Origin: Thermomicrobiales bacterium
GTDB lineage: Bacteria; Chloroflexota; Chloroflexia; Thermomicrobiales; UBA6265
Length of the DNA: 64,000 bases
Assembly: GCA_023957015.1 (NCBI GenBank)
Contig: JAMLHR010000009.1
Location: 1 to 64,000 of the forward strand
Direction: 5' to 3'
A program made the position numbers and the translations under genes. The notes beneath the pieces were generated by a model. It was not told the origin of the DNA, did no database searches, and saw nothing but the letters and a program-made list of their open reading frames with translations. Numbering within the stretch: the first letter of the stretch is position 1; each line of letters starts with the position of its first letter. Shown piece after piece: positions 47,508-56,473 of the stretch.

Positions 47508-48884
47508 ATGGTCGCAGCGAATCTCGAGCCACTTGATCCGAAAGTAGGGGAGCTTTTCAAGGCCTATGACATCCGCGGTCTCGTGCCGCAGGAGATGGAT
47601 GCCAGCCTGGCCTATCGCATCGGACGGGCGTTGGTGACGTTCCTGAATGTCGATACGGTCGTGGTCGGTCGCGATATGCGGGTTTCTGGTCCGGAGTTGC
47701 AGGCCGAACTCATGCGCGGTATCACCGAGCAGGGCGCGAATGTGGTCGATATCGGTCTGGTGAGTACCGATACGCTGTACTTCGCGGTTGGCAAGTATGA
47801 GTATCCGGCTGGCGTCATGATCACGGCCAGTCACAATCCCGCTGGCTACAACGGCTTCAAGATTTGTCGTGAGGAAGCGAAGGCGCTCTCGCTCGATACC
47901 GGTATCGGCGATATCCGCGATCTGGCCGTCAGCGGCGCGTTCGGCGAACCACGAGGACCGGTGGGCACGATTACCGAGCGCGATGTCACGGCCGCCTATG
48001 CCGAGCACGCGCTGAGCATGATCGATCTCAGTTTGATCAAGCCGCTCAAGATCGCAGTCGATGCTGGTAACGGTATGGCCGGAAAGCTTGCACCAGCGGT
48101 ATTCGAGCGCCTTCCTCTCGAGATTGTTCCGCTCTACTTCGAACTCGATGGCACGTTCCCGAATCATGAAGCCAATCCGATCGAGCCAGAAAACATCCGC
48201 GATCTCCAGCGAGCCGTCGTGGAGCACGGCTGTGATCTGGGTGTGGCCTTTGATGGCGATGCCGATCGCATGTTCCTTGTGGACGAGAACGGCACCTTCA
48301 TTGGCGGCGATATGACGTTGGCGATGGTGGCGACTCAGATGCTGAAGAAGCATCCGGGTTCGGCTATCGTCTATAACCTGATCTGCTCCCGCACCGTACC
48401 GGAGGTGATCAGCGAGAATGGTGGTCGCCCGATTCGTTCCCGTGTCGGTCACTCGTTTATCAAACCGCTGATGCGTGAGGAGGACGCCGTCTTCGGAGGC
48501 GAGCACTCCGGTCACTTCTACTTCCGCGATAACTGGTATGCGGATAGTGGTCTGATCGCGATGTTGACGGTGGTGGAACTGGTCTCGGAGCTTGGCGAAC
48601 CGCTTTCTGAAATCCTGGCACCGATCGATTCCCGTGTTCGCTCCGGTGAGATCAATACCGAAGTGTCCGATCCCAAGACAGTCATGGCCCGCATCGAGGA
48701 GTTCTACACCGAAGAGGGAGCCACGATCGATCATCTTGATGGTCTGACCGTTGAATTCGATTCCTGGTGGTTTAACCTGCGCGGTTCTAACACGCAGCCG
48801 CTGTTGCGACTGAATGTAGAGGCCGACGATTCCCCGATTCTCGAGGCGAAGACCGCGGAAGTCCTCGCTATGGTGCGTGGTTAG
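47508..48884 (+). CDS. manB: phosphomannomutase/phosphoglucomutase
   Basis: A 458-residue alpha-D-phosphohexomutase. The phosphoserine loop is TASHNPAGYNGFK (Ser108), the metal loop is FDGDADRMF, the sugar loop GEHSGHFYFRD (about 330), and the phosphate loop is RGSNTQPLLRLNVE. It interconverts mannose- or glucose-6-phosphate and the 1-phosphate, feeding nucleotide sugars for wall polymers. The next gene's GTG shares the last base of its stop. Confidence 0.92.
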   Translation: MVAANLEPLDPKVGELFKAYDIRGLVPQEMDASLAYRIGRALVTFLNVDTVVVGRDMRVSGPELQAELMRGITEQGANVVDIGLVSTDTLYFAVGKYEYPAGVMITASHNPAGYNGFKICREEAKALSLDTGIGDIRDLAVSGAFGEPRGPVGTITERDVTAAYAEHALSMIDLSLIKPLKIAVDAGNGMAGKLAPAVFERLPLEIVPLYFELDGTFPNHEANPIEPENIRDLQRAVVEHGCDLGVAFDGDADRMFLVDENGTFIGGDMTLAMVATQMLKKHPGSAIVYNLICSRTVPEVISENGGRPIRSRVGHSFIKPLMREEDAVFGGEHSGHFYFRDNWYADSGLIAMLTVVELVSELGEPLSEILAPIDSRVRSGEINTEVSDPKTVMARIEEFYTEEGATIDHLDGLTVEFDSWWFNLRGSNTQPLLRLNVEADDSPILEAKTAEVLAMVRG

Positions 48885-49882
48885 TGGCGATCGGCGATGT
48901 GGCACGGCTGGCAACGGTCGCTGACGCCGCACGTATCGCCGATATCTACAACCAGGGCATTGAGGATCGCATTGCGACATTTGAGACGGAGTTGCGGACG
49001 GCTGAAGCCGTCCGTGACTGGTTTTCGCGTCCCTATCCGATTGTCGTGGTGGAGCGGCAAGGTGAGGTGATCGCCTGGGCATCGGCCTCGGAGTATCGAC
49101 CGCGAACGTGCTATGCCCAGAATTGCGAGTTCTCCGTGTACGTTGATCGCACGGCGCGCGGTACCGGTGCTGGGAAGCAGGCAATGCTGGCGTTGATGGC
49201 GAACGCTGCCTCCGCTGGATTCCATAAACTGATCAGTCGTGTCTTCGTGGAAAATCGTGCCAGCCTGAGGATGTTGGAGAGTGTCGGATTTCGACAGGTT
49301 GGTGTCTATCACCAACACGGCCAACTGGACGGTATCTGGAAAGATGTCGTGATCGTGGAAGTACTGCTGCATGATCGCCATCCCAATCCGCCGACGCTGA
49401 CCAACGGACAGCATCTTATGGTCACGAAGACCCATTGTCGAGATGAGAAGCCACCGATTCGATACTCCGGCCAGGTGGTGCCCTGCAATCGAGGTGATTG
49501 GATAGCTATCCGGGCGGAATGGGAACTGGCGGACACGGTCGTCGCTGGTATCCGGTTCGAGAACGGTGGGGAGCTGATCGAGTACTTTTCACCGACCAAG
49601 CTATACAACGTGTTCTGTGTTCACGATCGTGCGGGTGCGCTGACCGGTCTCTACTGCAACGTCACCGCACCCATCGTGATTTCCGATGACGGCCAAGAGC
49701 TCGTCTGGGAGGATCGCTGGCTGGATGCCGTGAAGTTGCCCGATGGCTCGATCGCGATTCTGGACGAGGATGAATACGAGGCAAGCGGTATCCCGTCCAG
49801 CGATCCCGATCTGGACCTGGAGATTCGGACAGCGTTAGAGGATTTGCTGGAATCGCTGCGTCGTGGCGATTGGGACCTCTAG
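48884..49882 (+). CDS. fusion of PAT-type GNAT acetyltransferase and DUF402 domain
   Basis: A single continuous frame of 332 residues. Residues 1-165 match phosphinothricin N-acetyltransferase-like GNATs: VADAARIADIYNQGIEDRIA, the acetyl-CoA loop DRTARGTGAGKQAML, VFVENRASLRMLESVGFRQV and the W-K-D-V-V-I-V-E-V-L-L ending. Residues about 190-332 match DUF402: SPTKLYNVFCVHDRAG, GLYCNVTAPIVI, VWEDRWLDAVKLPDG and ILDEDEYEAS. DUF402 proteins are metal-dependent phosphatases acting on nucleoside diphosphates or, in FomD, on cytidylyl phosphonates. The fusion is unusual; combined action on phosphonate or phosphinate compounds is a guess. Its stop overlaps the convergent gene at CTAG. Confidence 0.82.
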   Translation: MAIGDVARLATVADAARIADIYNQGIEDRIATFETELRTAEAVRDWFSRPYPIVVVERQGEVIAWASASEYRPRTCYAQNCEFSVYVDRTARGTGAGKQAMLALMANAASAGFHKLISRVFVENRASLRMLESVGFRQVGVYHQHGQLDGIWKDVVIVEVLLHDRHPNPPTLTNGQHLMVTKTHCRDEKPPIRYSGQVVPCNRGDWIAIRAEWELADTVVAGIRFENGGELIEYFSPTKLYNVFCVHDRAGALTGLYCNVTAPIVISDDGQELVWEDRWLDAVKLPDGSIAILDEDEYEASGIPSSDPDLDLEIRTALEDLLESLRRGDWDL

Positions 49883-50241
49883 AAGATACCCAGTATTTGA
49901 TCCCGCGTGGCATCGGAGAATACCACCGCCCACACGAAGAACCCGATCAATACCAGCATGATCGTTGCGGCAATCCATCCCAGCACTGCACCGCGCGGGC
50001 TTTCCTCGATCGGTTCATAGGCGCCGGTGTATGCGTGGACGGGCTGATACACGGACGGTTCACTGATCGGCGCAATCGCTATGGTTCCGGTCTGATCGGA
50101 GGATACGGGTATGAACGCAGCGGTCTGTTGGTAGCCACCTGAGACGGATACCAGGCTGGATCCACACTCCTTGCAGAAGAGATCAGCAGACACATTGATC
50201 GCACTGCACTCCGGGCAGGTTTTCGTCGCGTTGGTGGACAT
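49879..50241 (-). CDS. zinc-ribbon single-span membrane protein
   Basis: A 120-residue protein. CPECSAINVSADLFCKECGSS at the N-terminus, seen here as CPEC and CKEC, is a four-cysteine zinc ribbon. A low-complexity linker (about 30-85) and one hydrophobic helix (about 88-108, AVLGWIAATIMLVLIGFFVW) follow. Such proteins usually face the cytoplasm through the ribbon. No partner is suggested; the 3' end meets the fusion gene. Confidence 0.65.
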   Translation of the reverse strand: MSTNATKTCPECSAINVSADLFCKECGSSLVSVSGGYQQTAAFIPVSSDQTGTIAIAPISEPSVYQPVHAYTGAYEPIEESPRGAVLGWIAATIMLVLIGFFVWAVVFSDATRDQILGIF

Positions 50242-50250
50242 GCCGACCTC

Positions 50251-50652
50251 CTAGCTGGCCTCAGAGAGGAATGTGGTGTCCACCACGAACGCGTCGGATA
50301 TGCCCAGCTTTTCCATCACCACCAGGCTGACGGCATCGGTGTAGCTGAGACCGCGAGTGCTGCGCGAACTCATCACCATTGCCATCGCTCGGGCTTCATC
50401 ATCCGGCAAGGCGTGGTAGATGGTGAGTCGTTGATCACGCAGGAACTGGCGCGCAACCTCCGCCCCGATACCATCGGTGAGGAGCTGTACCACTTCCGCC
50501 AGCACGAGGTTGGTGGTGAAGAGACGGTACCCGGCCTCCTGTAGACCACGATAGGCGGCGATAGCCGCTTCATGTGATCGATCGTTGCGATCAACGAGCG
50601 CTACAATCGCGCTGGCATCAACGAAGGCGGTTGGCTGCATCGTATCGGTCAT
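50251..50652 (-). CDS. PIN-domain ribonuclease (VapC-like toxin)
   Basis: A 133-residue PIN nuclease with the full acidic set: Asp in TAFVDASAIVALVD, Glu in NLVLAEVVQLL, Asp in GLSYTDAVSLV and Asp in AFVVDTTFL. GAGG lies nine bases before the ATG. The upstream gene overlaps by 4 bp and is a small helix-turn-helix protein, making a toxin-antitoxin-like pair. Targets of VapC toxins are commonly tRNA or rRNA. Confidence 0.85.
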   Translation of the reverse strand: MTDTMQPTAFVDASAIVALVDRNDRSHEAAIAAYRGLQEAGYRLFTTNLVLAEVVQLLTDGIGAEVARQFLRDQRLTIYHALPDDEARAMAMVMSSRSTRGLSYTDAVSLVVMEKLGISDAFVVDTTFLSEAS

Positions 50653-50987
50653 CGTAATATTCCTCGATTTCGACGCACGCTATCCGCGCGATAACTCGCG
50701 ATTCCGTTGACGATATCGGAACCGGGACCACTACCGATACCGATGACGGCATCGAGTGGTTTTGAGCGGGAGGCTGTGCGGAGTGTCTTCAGGAATGGAT
50801 CCTCCTTCGTTTGGTTTGCACCAAACTCTCTCACCGCTGATGCCTCGATAAACCACTGCCCGCCGATGCGCTGGCCCGGAAGTCGACCTTCGCGCAAGTA
50901 GCGTCGCACCTGTTCGGTGCTGCGATCCAGCGCCTTCGCCGTTTCCGCTACGCTAAGCCGATCTTGATGTGTGGGGGTATGATCCAT
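50649..50987 (-). CDS. helix-turn-helix (excisionase-type) protein, likely antitoxin of the PIN pair
   Basis: About 112 residues. The N-terminal part (LSVAETAKALDRSTEQVRRY, then LREGRLPGQRIGGQWFI) is an HTH_17/MerR-like excisionase fold. The rest (SAVREFGANQTKEDPFLKTL onward) is polar and could wrap the toxin. It overlaps the PIN gene by 4 bp. Classical VapB antitoxins are ribbon-helix-helix or AbrB proteins; this is a less common partner type. ATG 50987 has GGAGG a little far upstream (11 bases), and an upstream start at 51026 remains possible. Confidence 0.7.
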   Translation of the reverse strand: MDHTPTHQDRLSVAETAKALDRSTEQVRRYLREGRLPGQRIGGQWFIEASAVREFGANQTKEDPFLKTLRTASRSKPLDAVIGIGSGPGSDIVNGIASYRADSVRRNRGILR

Positions 50988-51067
50988 AGCAGGAAGTGCC
51001 TCCAAGCGCGTTGCATGCGACAACATGATAGAGGAAAGTATACGGCAAGTCAGAGGATGGAGGGTGA

Positions 51068-52003
51068 ATGAACGATAGCAGTATCACGCGATTCAGCGAT
51101 GATCTCATCTTGATCGATCTTGGATTTCAGGGTCAGCACCATGCCATTGCCACCTGGTTGGTGAGAGGCAGTGATGGCTGGATCGCTATTGATTGCGGCC
51201 CCACAACGACCAATGCGAACCTGGTGGCGGGTATCAACGCTGCTGGTCTGGCGATGGAGCAGATCAGCCGTATCGTGTTGACCCATATCCATCTGGACCA
51301 CGGTGGAGGGGCTGGCGCGCTAATGCGCGATTATCCCCACCTGCGAGCAACGATTCAACGCGATGCTGCCCAGTACCTGATTGATCCAGCCCGATTGCTC
51401 CGCAGCGCCAGTATGAGCTTTGGTGATCGTATGGAGCGGCTGTGGGGTGACGTGGTGGGTATCGATCCCATGCGCGTTGATGGCATTGAGGCCGGCGATA
51501 CGGTTCATGGAACGCGTTTGCGTGCGTATGCCACCCCTGGTCATACCGGAACGCATCTTTCGTTTCTCGATCCGGAGAGTGGTGTGCTCTTCGCCGGTGA
51601 CGCTGCCCACGCGCGCCTGCCGATGTCGAGCCTTATTGTCCCCACGCTTGCGCCAGTCGAGTTGGACTTCGATGCCTGGCATATGACAGCACGAACTATG
51701 CAGTCGCTGACCCCATCCGCGTTGGCGATTCCGCATTTCGGTTTTGTTCCAGAGGCCGCGGATCACCTGGCGCAGGTTGAGGAGCGGATCAACGTCCGCC
51801 GTGGGCTGGCGGAGCAAACAGTGAGCTCACCTGATGATCTGGATGCGTTGATCGCGGTGTACGAGCGTACGACGCGAGCTGAGTATGCGGCAGAGGGTGG
51901 CGATGTTGACGACAAGGTCCTCTCGCTCGAACTCGCTATGCCGAGCTATCTCGGCGGACAGGGCATGATGCGCTGGTTCAAGGTCCACGATTGGTTCGCG
52001 TAG
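51068..52003 (+). CDS. metallo-beta-lactamase-fold hydrolase
   Basis: A 311-residue enzyme with the two-metal site THIHLDHGGGAG, a later His in ATPGHTGTHLSF, the Asp in LFAGDAAHARLP and a final His in AIPHFGFVP. No signal peptide. It belongs to the broad group that includes glyoxalase II-like and lactonase-like enzymes. The C-terminal quarter is helical. Substrate not deducible. Starts eight bases after an AGGATGGAGGG run. Confidence 0.85.
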   Translation: MNDSSITRFSDDLILIDLGFQGQHHAIATWLVRGSDGWIAIDCGPTTTNANLVAGINAAGLAMEQISRIVLTHIHLDHGGGAGALMRDYPHLRATIQRDAAQYLIDPARLLRSASMSFGDRMERLWGDVVGIDPMRVDGIEAGDTVHGTRLRAYATPGHTGTHLSFLDPESGVLFAGDAAHARLPMSSLIVPTLAPVELDFDAWHMTARTMQSLTPSALAIPHFGFVPEAADHLAQVEERINVRRGLAEQTVSSPDDLDALIAVYERTTRAEYAAEGGDVDDKVLSLELAMPSYLGGQGMMRWFKVHDWFA

Positions 52004-52007
52004 GAGT

Positions 52008-52030
52008 GGGGAGATGGTAACCACCTCCCC
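52008..52030. terminator. convergent terminator hairpin
   Basis: GGGGAG, A, TGGT pairs with ACCA, C, CTCCCC around a single A, giving 10 bp with one A-C mismatch. It lies between the plus-strand hydrolase and the minus-strand RNHCP gene, which both end here. Confidence 0.6.
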
Positions 52031-52037
52031 TGATAAC

Positions 52038-52589
52038 CTAGGCTGATTCCGCTGCCTCATCGGCTGCCGTTGATAGTGCCGGATGCTCTATCAAAGGAAG
52101 TCGCATCAGCAGTAATGGATTATCATCCGCCGCAATCCGGTTCGGATCCTCCTTACCGCACTTGCGACATTTGTGAACCAGCACCTGCTCGCCATTTCGC
52201 CGCACGATCCTGCCAATCGGCTCCATCGCGGCATGGCAGATACTACGACGATCGCCGGGATGCGTATGATCAACGTGTCGACTCCAGAGGCAGTTCGGAC
52301 AATGGTTCCGATGTCGACCGCCGGTCAGTGGTGCGCCAATGAACTGTTTGCAGTGCACGCACTTGAAGGCTTGATCCTGTTCCGTTCGTGGCGGTCGGGT
52401 GATCCGCTTTTCTGGCTTGGACGTCTGTTTTCGGTTTCGCCGATTGCGAAACTTCTCATGTGTTGGTTGTTCGTATTCTGAATCGTATTCTGTGAATGAC
52501 AATGTCAAACCCTCTCCGGGTATCGCCTGGCGATATCCGGGTATCAATTGGGACGTTGACGGGTTGAGCGTCGCGCATGGCGACACCAT
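52038..52589 (-). CDS. RNHCP-domain zinc-binding protein
   Basis: A protein of up to 183 residues. The core has FKCVHCKQFIG, GRHRNHCPNCLWSRHVD, which holds the RNHCP signature, then SICHAAMEP and HKCRKCGKEDPNRIAADDN. This matches the RNHCP family, a zinc-binding domain of unknown function. The N-terminal 60 residues are low-complexity and basic (EKFRNRRNRKQTSKPEKRI), so the real start may be further in. Nothing nearby explains its role. Confidence 0.75.
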   Translation of the reverse strand: MVSPCATLNPSTSQLIPGYRQAIPGEGLTLSFTEYDSEYEQPTHEKFRNRRNRKQTSKPEKRITRPPRTEQDQAFKCVHCKQFIGAPLTGGRHRNHCPNCLWSRHVDHTHPGDRRSICHAAMEPIGRIVRRNGEQVLVHKCRKCGKEDPNRIAADDNPLLLMRLPLIEHPALSTAADEAAESA

Positions 52590-52803
52590 TCACAGTGGCA
52601 AGGGTCATTAAGTGCTCTCTTTCGTTCATCGCAGATCACTCCGGGCCGAAGGTGGCCGGAGCGTACAGATACTGGGATGTCAGGAACGAAGAGCGAGCAC
52701 GAGGGGGATTAGGCCTTATGGCGCTCCGCGATCATGACATCAACCGGAACAAGGATTGTGCTGGGCATCTATGCCTCCCTTGGGGTTAATGCAGATAGCG
52801 TGT

Positions 52804-52818
52804 TCACACGTAGTGTGA
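52804..52818. promoter_or_regulatory. small palindrome upstream of the RNase Z gene
   Basis: TCACAC and GTGTGA flank GTA, 52 bases before the RNase Z ATG. It could be an operator, but 6-bp arms are short and no regulator is nearby. Confidence 0.25.
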
Positions 52819-52870
52819 CTGACCAGAGTGTACGGGGTGAGAATGACCTTCCGCAAGAGGGAGATTGAGC

Positions 52871-53803
52871 ATGATTGACGTGATGTTGCTCGGTAATGGG
52901 GCAATGGTGCCACTACCCGATCGCTACCTCTCCGCGACCCAGCTCCGGGTTGGTTCCGGACTACATTTGATTGATTGTGGCGAAGGGACGCAAGTCGCGA
53001 TGCGCCACCACGGCTGGGGTTTCAAACGGCTGCAGTCCATTCTGTTGACGCATTTCCACGCGGATCATGTCGCTGGTTTGCCCGGATTGATGCATACATT
53101 GGCGCATTCCGGCAAAACCGATCGGCTCACCATCGTGGGACCACCGGGTACCTACCATATCGTCTCTGGGCTCTTCGTCATCGTTGGTCAACTCCCGTTC
53201 GAGATATACATTCAGGAGCTCTCCGATGGCGAAACGACGGTGCTGGATGGTGGTGTTCGCGTCACCGTCGCGGAGGGGCAGCATCGAGGGCCGGTTCTGG
53301 CCTACCGGTTCGATGTCGATCGTGCACCGGCTTTTCTGCCAGAGGAGGCGGAACGACTAGCTGTGCCGAAGCGTATGTGGAGCGCGTTGCAGAAGGGTGT
53401 GTCAGTGGACGTCGATAGCCGTCTGATCACACCGGATCAGGTCCTGTCAGCGCCTCGGTCTGGCGCGTCTGTTGGCGTCGCCACCGACACCCGACCCACC
53501 GAGGCCGTGCAGGGCCTCATGCGTGGCGTTGATCTCCTCATTTCCGAGGGGACGTATGGTGACGATGAGGATCAACCGAAGGCGGTCGAGCGCGGTCATA
53601 TGACCTTCCGGGAAGCAGCCACACTGGCGAGCGAAGCCGAGGTCGGAGCGTTGTGGTTAACCCACTTTGGCGCGGGTATGCCGGATCCAGGCAAGTATGT
53701 GGCCAATGCCACCGGCGTCTTCCCGAGGACGTGGTTGGGATACAGCGGTCTCCAGGGAACGATCACGTTCGATCGCGGCTATGCTCCGTCCGACGGGGAG
53801 TGA
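52871..53803 (+). CDS. rnz: ribonuclease Z-like tRNA 3' processing enzyme
   Basis: A 310-residue metallo-beta-lactamase-fold nuclease. The early segment MIDVMLLGNGAMVPLPDR with ATQLRVGSGLHLIDCGEGT and THFHADHVAGLPGL is the RNase Z signature; late motifs are LISEGTYG and LWLTHFGAGMPDP. RNase Z trims 3' trailers from tRNA precursors. ATG 52871 follows AGGGAG at seven bases. Its 3' end overlaps the convergent LCP gene by 25 bp. Other family members act on different substrates, so tRNA processing is likely but not certain. Confidence 0.85.
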   Translation: MIDVMLLGNGAMVPLPDRYLSATQLRVGSGLHLIDCGEGTQVAMRHHGWGFKRLQSILLTHFHADHVAGLPGLMHTLAHSGKTDRLTIVGPPGTYHIVSGLFVIVGQLPFEIYIQELSDGETTVLDGGVRVTVAEGQHRGPVLAYRFDVDRAPAFLPEEAERLAVPKRMWSALQKGVSVDVDSRLITPDQVLSAPRSGASVGVATDTRPTEAVQGLMRGVDLLISEGTYGDDEDQPKAVERGHMTFREAATLASEAEVGALWLTHFGAGMPDPGKYVANATGVFPRTWLGYSGLQGTITFDRGYAPSDGE

Positions 53804-55008
53804 TTACCACTGAGGACGTCGTCAATGAACTTGCCGATTTCCACCGGATCACCGACATAGATCCAGGCACCATCCTCCGCTGTTCCCGGTGTCACCAGCG
53901 GATCGGTTAGATTCTTCATGACGATCTTGTCCTGGTCCAGTCGAAGCCCAAGGCTCGCCAGGGCTAGCTGCTCTTTCCAATCGATGCTGGTGAGGATGGC
54001 GTCGCCAGTCGCGGAAATGATCTGGGAAACACGGGTCACGGAATTCAATGTCTGCGCTTTGTCCAGAAGCGCGCGTAGGACCAGCATCTGTCGTTCACGA
54101 CGTTTGTCATCGCTATCCTGGTGGCGTGTACGTGCATACGCCAGCGCCGTCTCGCCGTTCATCTCTTGCTCACCGGCTTCAATAATGAGTTCGCGTGTGC
54201 CGAAATCCTCGGTGGGGTAGGCATCGTCCACGATCTTTTCCGGGACATCAATCGTTATTCCACCAACGGCGTCGATCACCTGCTGGAAGCCGTCGAAATC
54301 GACCAGGACAAATTCATCGATGGGGATACCGAAGTTGTACTCGATCGTATCGCGCATCATCAGCACACCGGCCACTTCGTTGTCCGGATCCTCGGTGACG
54401 CCGATGTTGTAGGCACCGTTGATCTTGTGCAGGCCATGATCTGGGACTTCGACCTGGAGGTCACGGGGTAGACTCACGATCCGCACTTCATTGGTCGTGA
54501 AATCGAGTCGGGCAATCATGATCACATCGGCGTTCTGATCGCCGCCGGTTTCACGCGTGTCGATACCCAGGACCAGTATGTTGATGTAGTCACGACCCGG
54601 CCACGCTTCATTGAGCTCCACCTTGTTGGTGCCGGTTCCCGTGCCCAGTATTCCGCGTGCGATATCGAGCGATCCCGGATTGTCACGCGTCGGCTGTGCT
54701 GTCGGCTTCGGGTCTTCGCTGTCCTCAGATGATGACTGGGTCGGATCGGAGGTTCCGCTCTGTGATGATCCGGTCTCGCCGCTAGCTGTTGACGTTTGCG
54801 ACTCGGTAACACCACCCAATCGATAGTCACTGGTGGGGAATGCAACCACGGAGTCACTCTGCACATCCTCGATGGTGCGGGCGACATCCCATACGTAGTA
54901 TCCAGCCGCCGCAATTGGCGCCAGAATCATCAACAGGACGATGACAAGGGCCGTTTTCTTGCGCCGCGACCAACGATTCTTGCGGGGTGCCGATGTGGGT
55001 TGATACAT
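53779..55008 (-). CDS. LytR-CpsA-Psr (LCP) family protein
   Basis: A 409-residue enzyme that attaches teichoic-acid-like or capsular polymers to peptidoglycan. A basic cytoplasmic start (RKNRWSRRKKT) and one membrane helix (about 18-40) are followed by a Ser/Thr/Pro-rich linker (about 65-110). The LCP domain has INILVLGIDTRETGGDQNAD, MIARLDF, IVSLPRDLQVEVPDH and LAYARTRHQDSDDKRRERQ, whose arginines and aspartates bind the lipid phosphate. Fits a monoderm cell envelope. Confidence 0.92.
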   Translation of the reverse strand: MYQPTSAPRKNRWSRRKKTALVIVLLMILAPIAAAGYYVWDVARTIEDVQSDSVVAFPTSDYRLGGVTESQTSTASGETGSSQSGTSDPTQSSSEDSEDPKPTAQPTRDNPGSLDIARGILGTGTGTNKVELNEAWPGRDYINILVLGIDTRETGGDQNADVIMIARLDFTTNEVRIVSLPRDLQVEVPDHGLHKINGAYNIGVTEDPDNEVAGVLMMRDTIEYNFGIPIDEFVLVDFDGFQQVIDAVGGITIDVPEKIVDDAYPTEDFGTRELIIEAGEQEMNGETALAYARTRHQDSDDKRRERQMLVLRALLDKAQTLNSVTRVSQIISATGDAILTSIDWKEQLALASLGLRLDQDKIVMKNLTDPLVTPGTAEDGAWIYVGDPVEIGKFIDDVLSGNHSPSDGA

Positions 55009-55191
55009 ACCAACTCCTGGTAAGCAGAACGGTTGCCGCGCATGACGAAGGGTCCCCTAGAATCAGAGTGTGCTGCCTATGGTGAGTGATATGCAAGTAT
55101 ACGTACTCGAACCGGTTGCACACGAGATCGGTTTCTGCCAGCATGCGTAGGAACTGTCGACCGTTCTTGTAGCTGCCAAAGGTGAAATCTC

Positions 55192-56439
55192 ATGACCGAG
55201 CGAACAACGTGGTTTGTCCAGGATCGATTTGGCCTCTTCATTCACTGGGGTGTTTATGCCGTCGCGGCCAGGCACGAATGGGTGCAGAGTCGCGAGAAGC
55301 GCTCCACGGATGAGTATGGCCGCTATATGGCTCACTTCGATCCGGATCTCTACGATCCGGCCGCATGGGCGCGAGAAGCGAAAGCAGCGGGTATGAGGTA
55401 CGCCGTCATCACGGCCAAACATCACGATGGTTTTGCCATGTGGGATACCAGCACCAGCGACTACAAGGTCACGAACACACCTGCTGGGCGTGACTTGCTG
55501 CGAGAATGGGTTGATGCCTTTCGCGCCGAGGGACTGAGAATAGGGTTTTACTACTCGGTCATCGATTGGCATCACCCGCATTACACGATGGACCGGGTTC
55601 ATCCGCAACGTGATGAGGATTGGGACGCGTTCAATGATGGTCGTGACATGACTATCTATCGCGAGTATATGTACGCGCAGGTGCGTGAGCTGCTAACCAA
55701 CTATGGTACGGTCGATGTGCTCTGGTTTGACTGGACGCCTCCCGAGAAGTCCGCTGCTGATTGGGACTCCCCGGCGCTCACCGCGATGGTGCGGGAACTA
55801 CAGCCACATGTCATCCTTAATGACCGTATCGATTATCCGGAGGGTGCCGATCTTGTCACTCCGGAGGAATATCAGGCCAAGAGTTGGCCCACCCGCAACG
55901 GCGAACGTGTGTTGTGGGAGACCTGCCAGACACTCAATGGTAGCTGGGGCTATGATCGCGACAATCACAACTGGAAGTCACCCGAGCTCCTGATCTCGCT
56001 TCTGATCGATACGGTCAGCAAAGGCGGGAACCTGCTCCTCAATGTCGGTCCCACTGCGCGGGGTGAGTTCCAGCCCGAAGCGCGAACGACGCTGGAGACA
56101 ATCGGTAACTGGATGCGTCAGCATAGTGGCGCGATCTACGGCTGTACCGCCAGTGATCACACTGCTCCGGCGGATTGCCGCTATACCCAGAACGGTTCGA
56201 AGCTCTACCTCCACATTCTGAACTGGCCGTTGGGCCATATTCATCTGGACGGTTTGGCTGGCCAGGTCACCTTCGCTCGCTTCCTGCATGACGGATCGGA
56301 AGTGGCGTTCAAGGACGCCGATCCGAATCTGATCCCACAGAACACCGATATGCCTGAAGAGGCTGGCGATGTGATCCTCACTATTCCGACGATCCGCCCA
56401 TCGGTGGCGGTTCCTGTTATCGAACTAACCCTGGTTTGA
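55192..56439 (+). CDS. alpha-L-fucosidase, glycoside hydrolase family 29
   Basis: A 415-residue retaining glycosidase with no signal peptide. Family features: WFVQDRFGLFIHWGVYAV, AVITAKHHDGFAMWDT, FYYSVIDWHHP, and LWFDW, where Asp180 is the likely nucleophile. GGNLLLNVGPTARGEF closes the barrel, and a small C-terminal beta domain follows. Cytoplasmic location suggests it acts on imported fucosyl oligosaccharides. No sugar transporter lies nearby. GH29 specificity ranges over several fucosides. Confidence 0.9.
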   Translation: MTERTTWFVQDRFGLFIHWGVYAVAARHEWVQSREKRSTDEYGRYMAHFDPDLYDPAAWAREAKAAGMRYAVITAKHHDGFAMWDTSTSDYKVTNTPAGRDLLREWVDAFRAEGLRIGFYYSVIDWHHPHYTMDRVHPQRDEDWDAFNDGRDMTIYREYMYAQVRELLTNYGTVDVLWFDWTPPEKSAADWDSPALTAMVRELQPHVILNDRIDYPEGADLVTPEEYQAKSWPTRNGERVLWETCQTLNGSWGYDRDNHNWKSPELLISLLIDTVSKGGNLLLNVGPTARGEFQPEARTTLETIGNWMRQHSGAIYGCTASDHTAPADCRYTQNGSKLYLHILNWPLGHIHLDGLAGQVTFARFLHDGSEVAFKDADPNLIPQNTDMPEEAGDVILTIPTIRPSVAVPVIELTLV

Positions 56440-56473
56440 GCCCCTCAGCTTGCGAACCTTGGGACGGAATGGC

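Noticed and set aside
47289-49184. 631-residue minus-strand frame opposite the phosphomannomutase gene
   Set aside because: Low-complexity His/Arg/Asp-rich translation typical of antisense frames in this genome; the plus-strand enzyme is certain.
52590-52870. Small plus-strand frame at 52577-52789 as a gene
   Set aside because: No ribosome site, no family resemblance and it starts inside the RNHCP upstream region; I see only a GC-rich inverted repeat near 52640 and a small palindrome.
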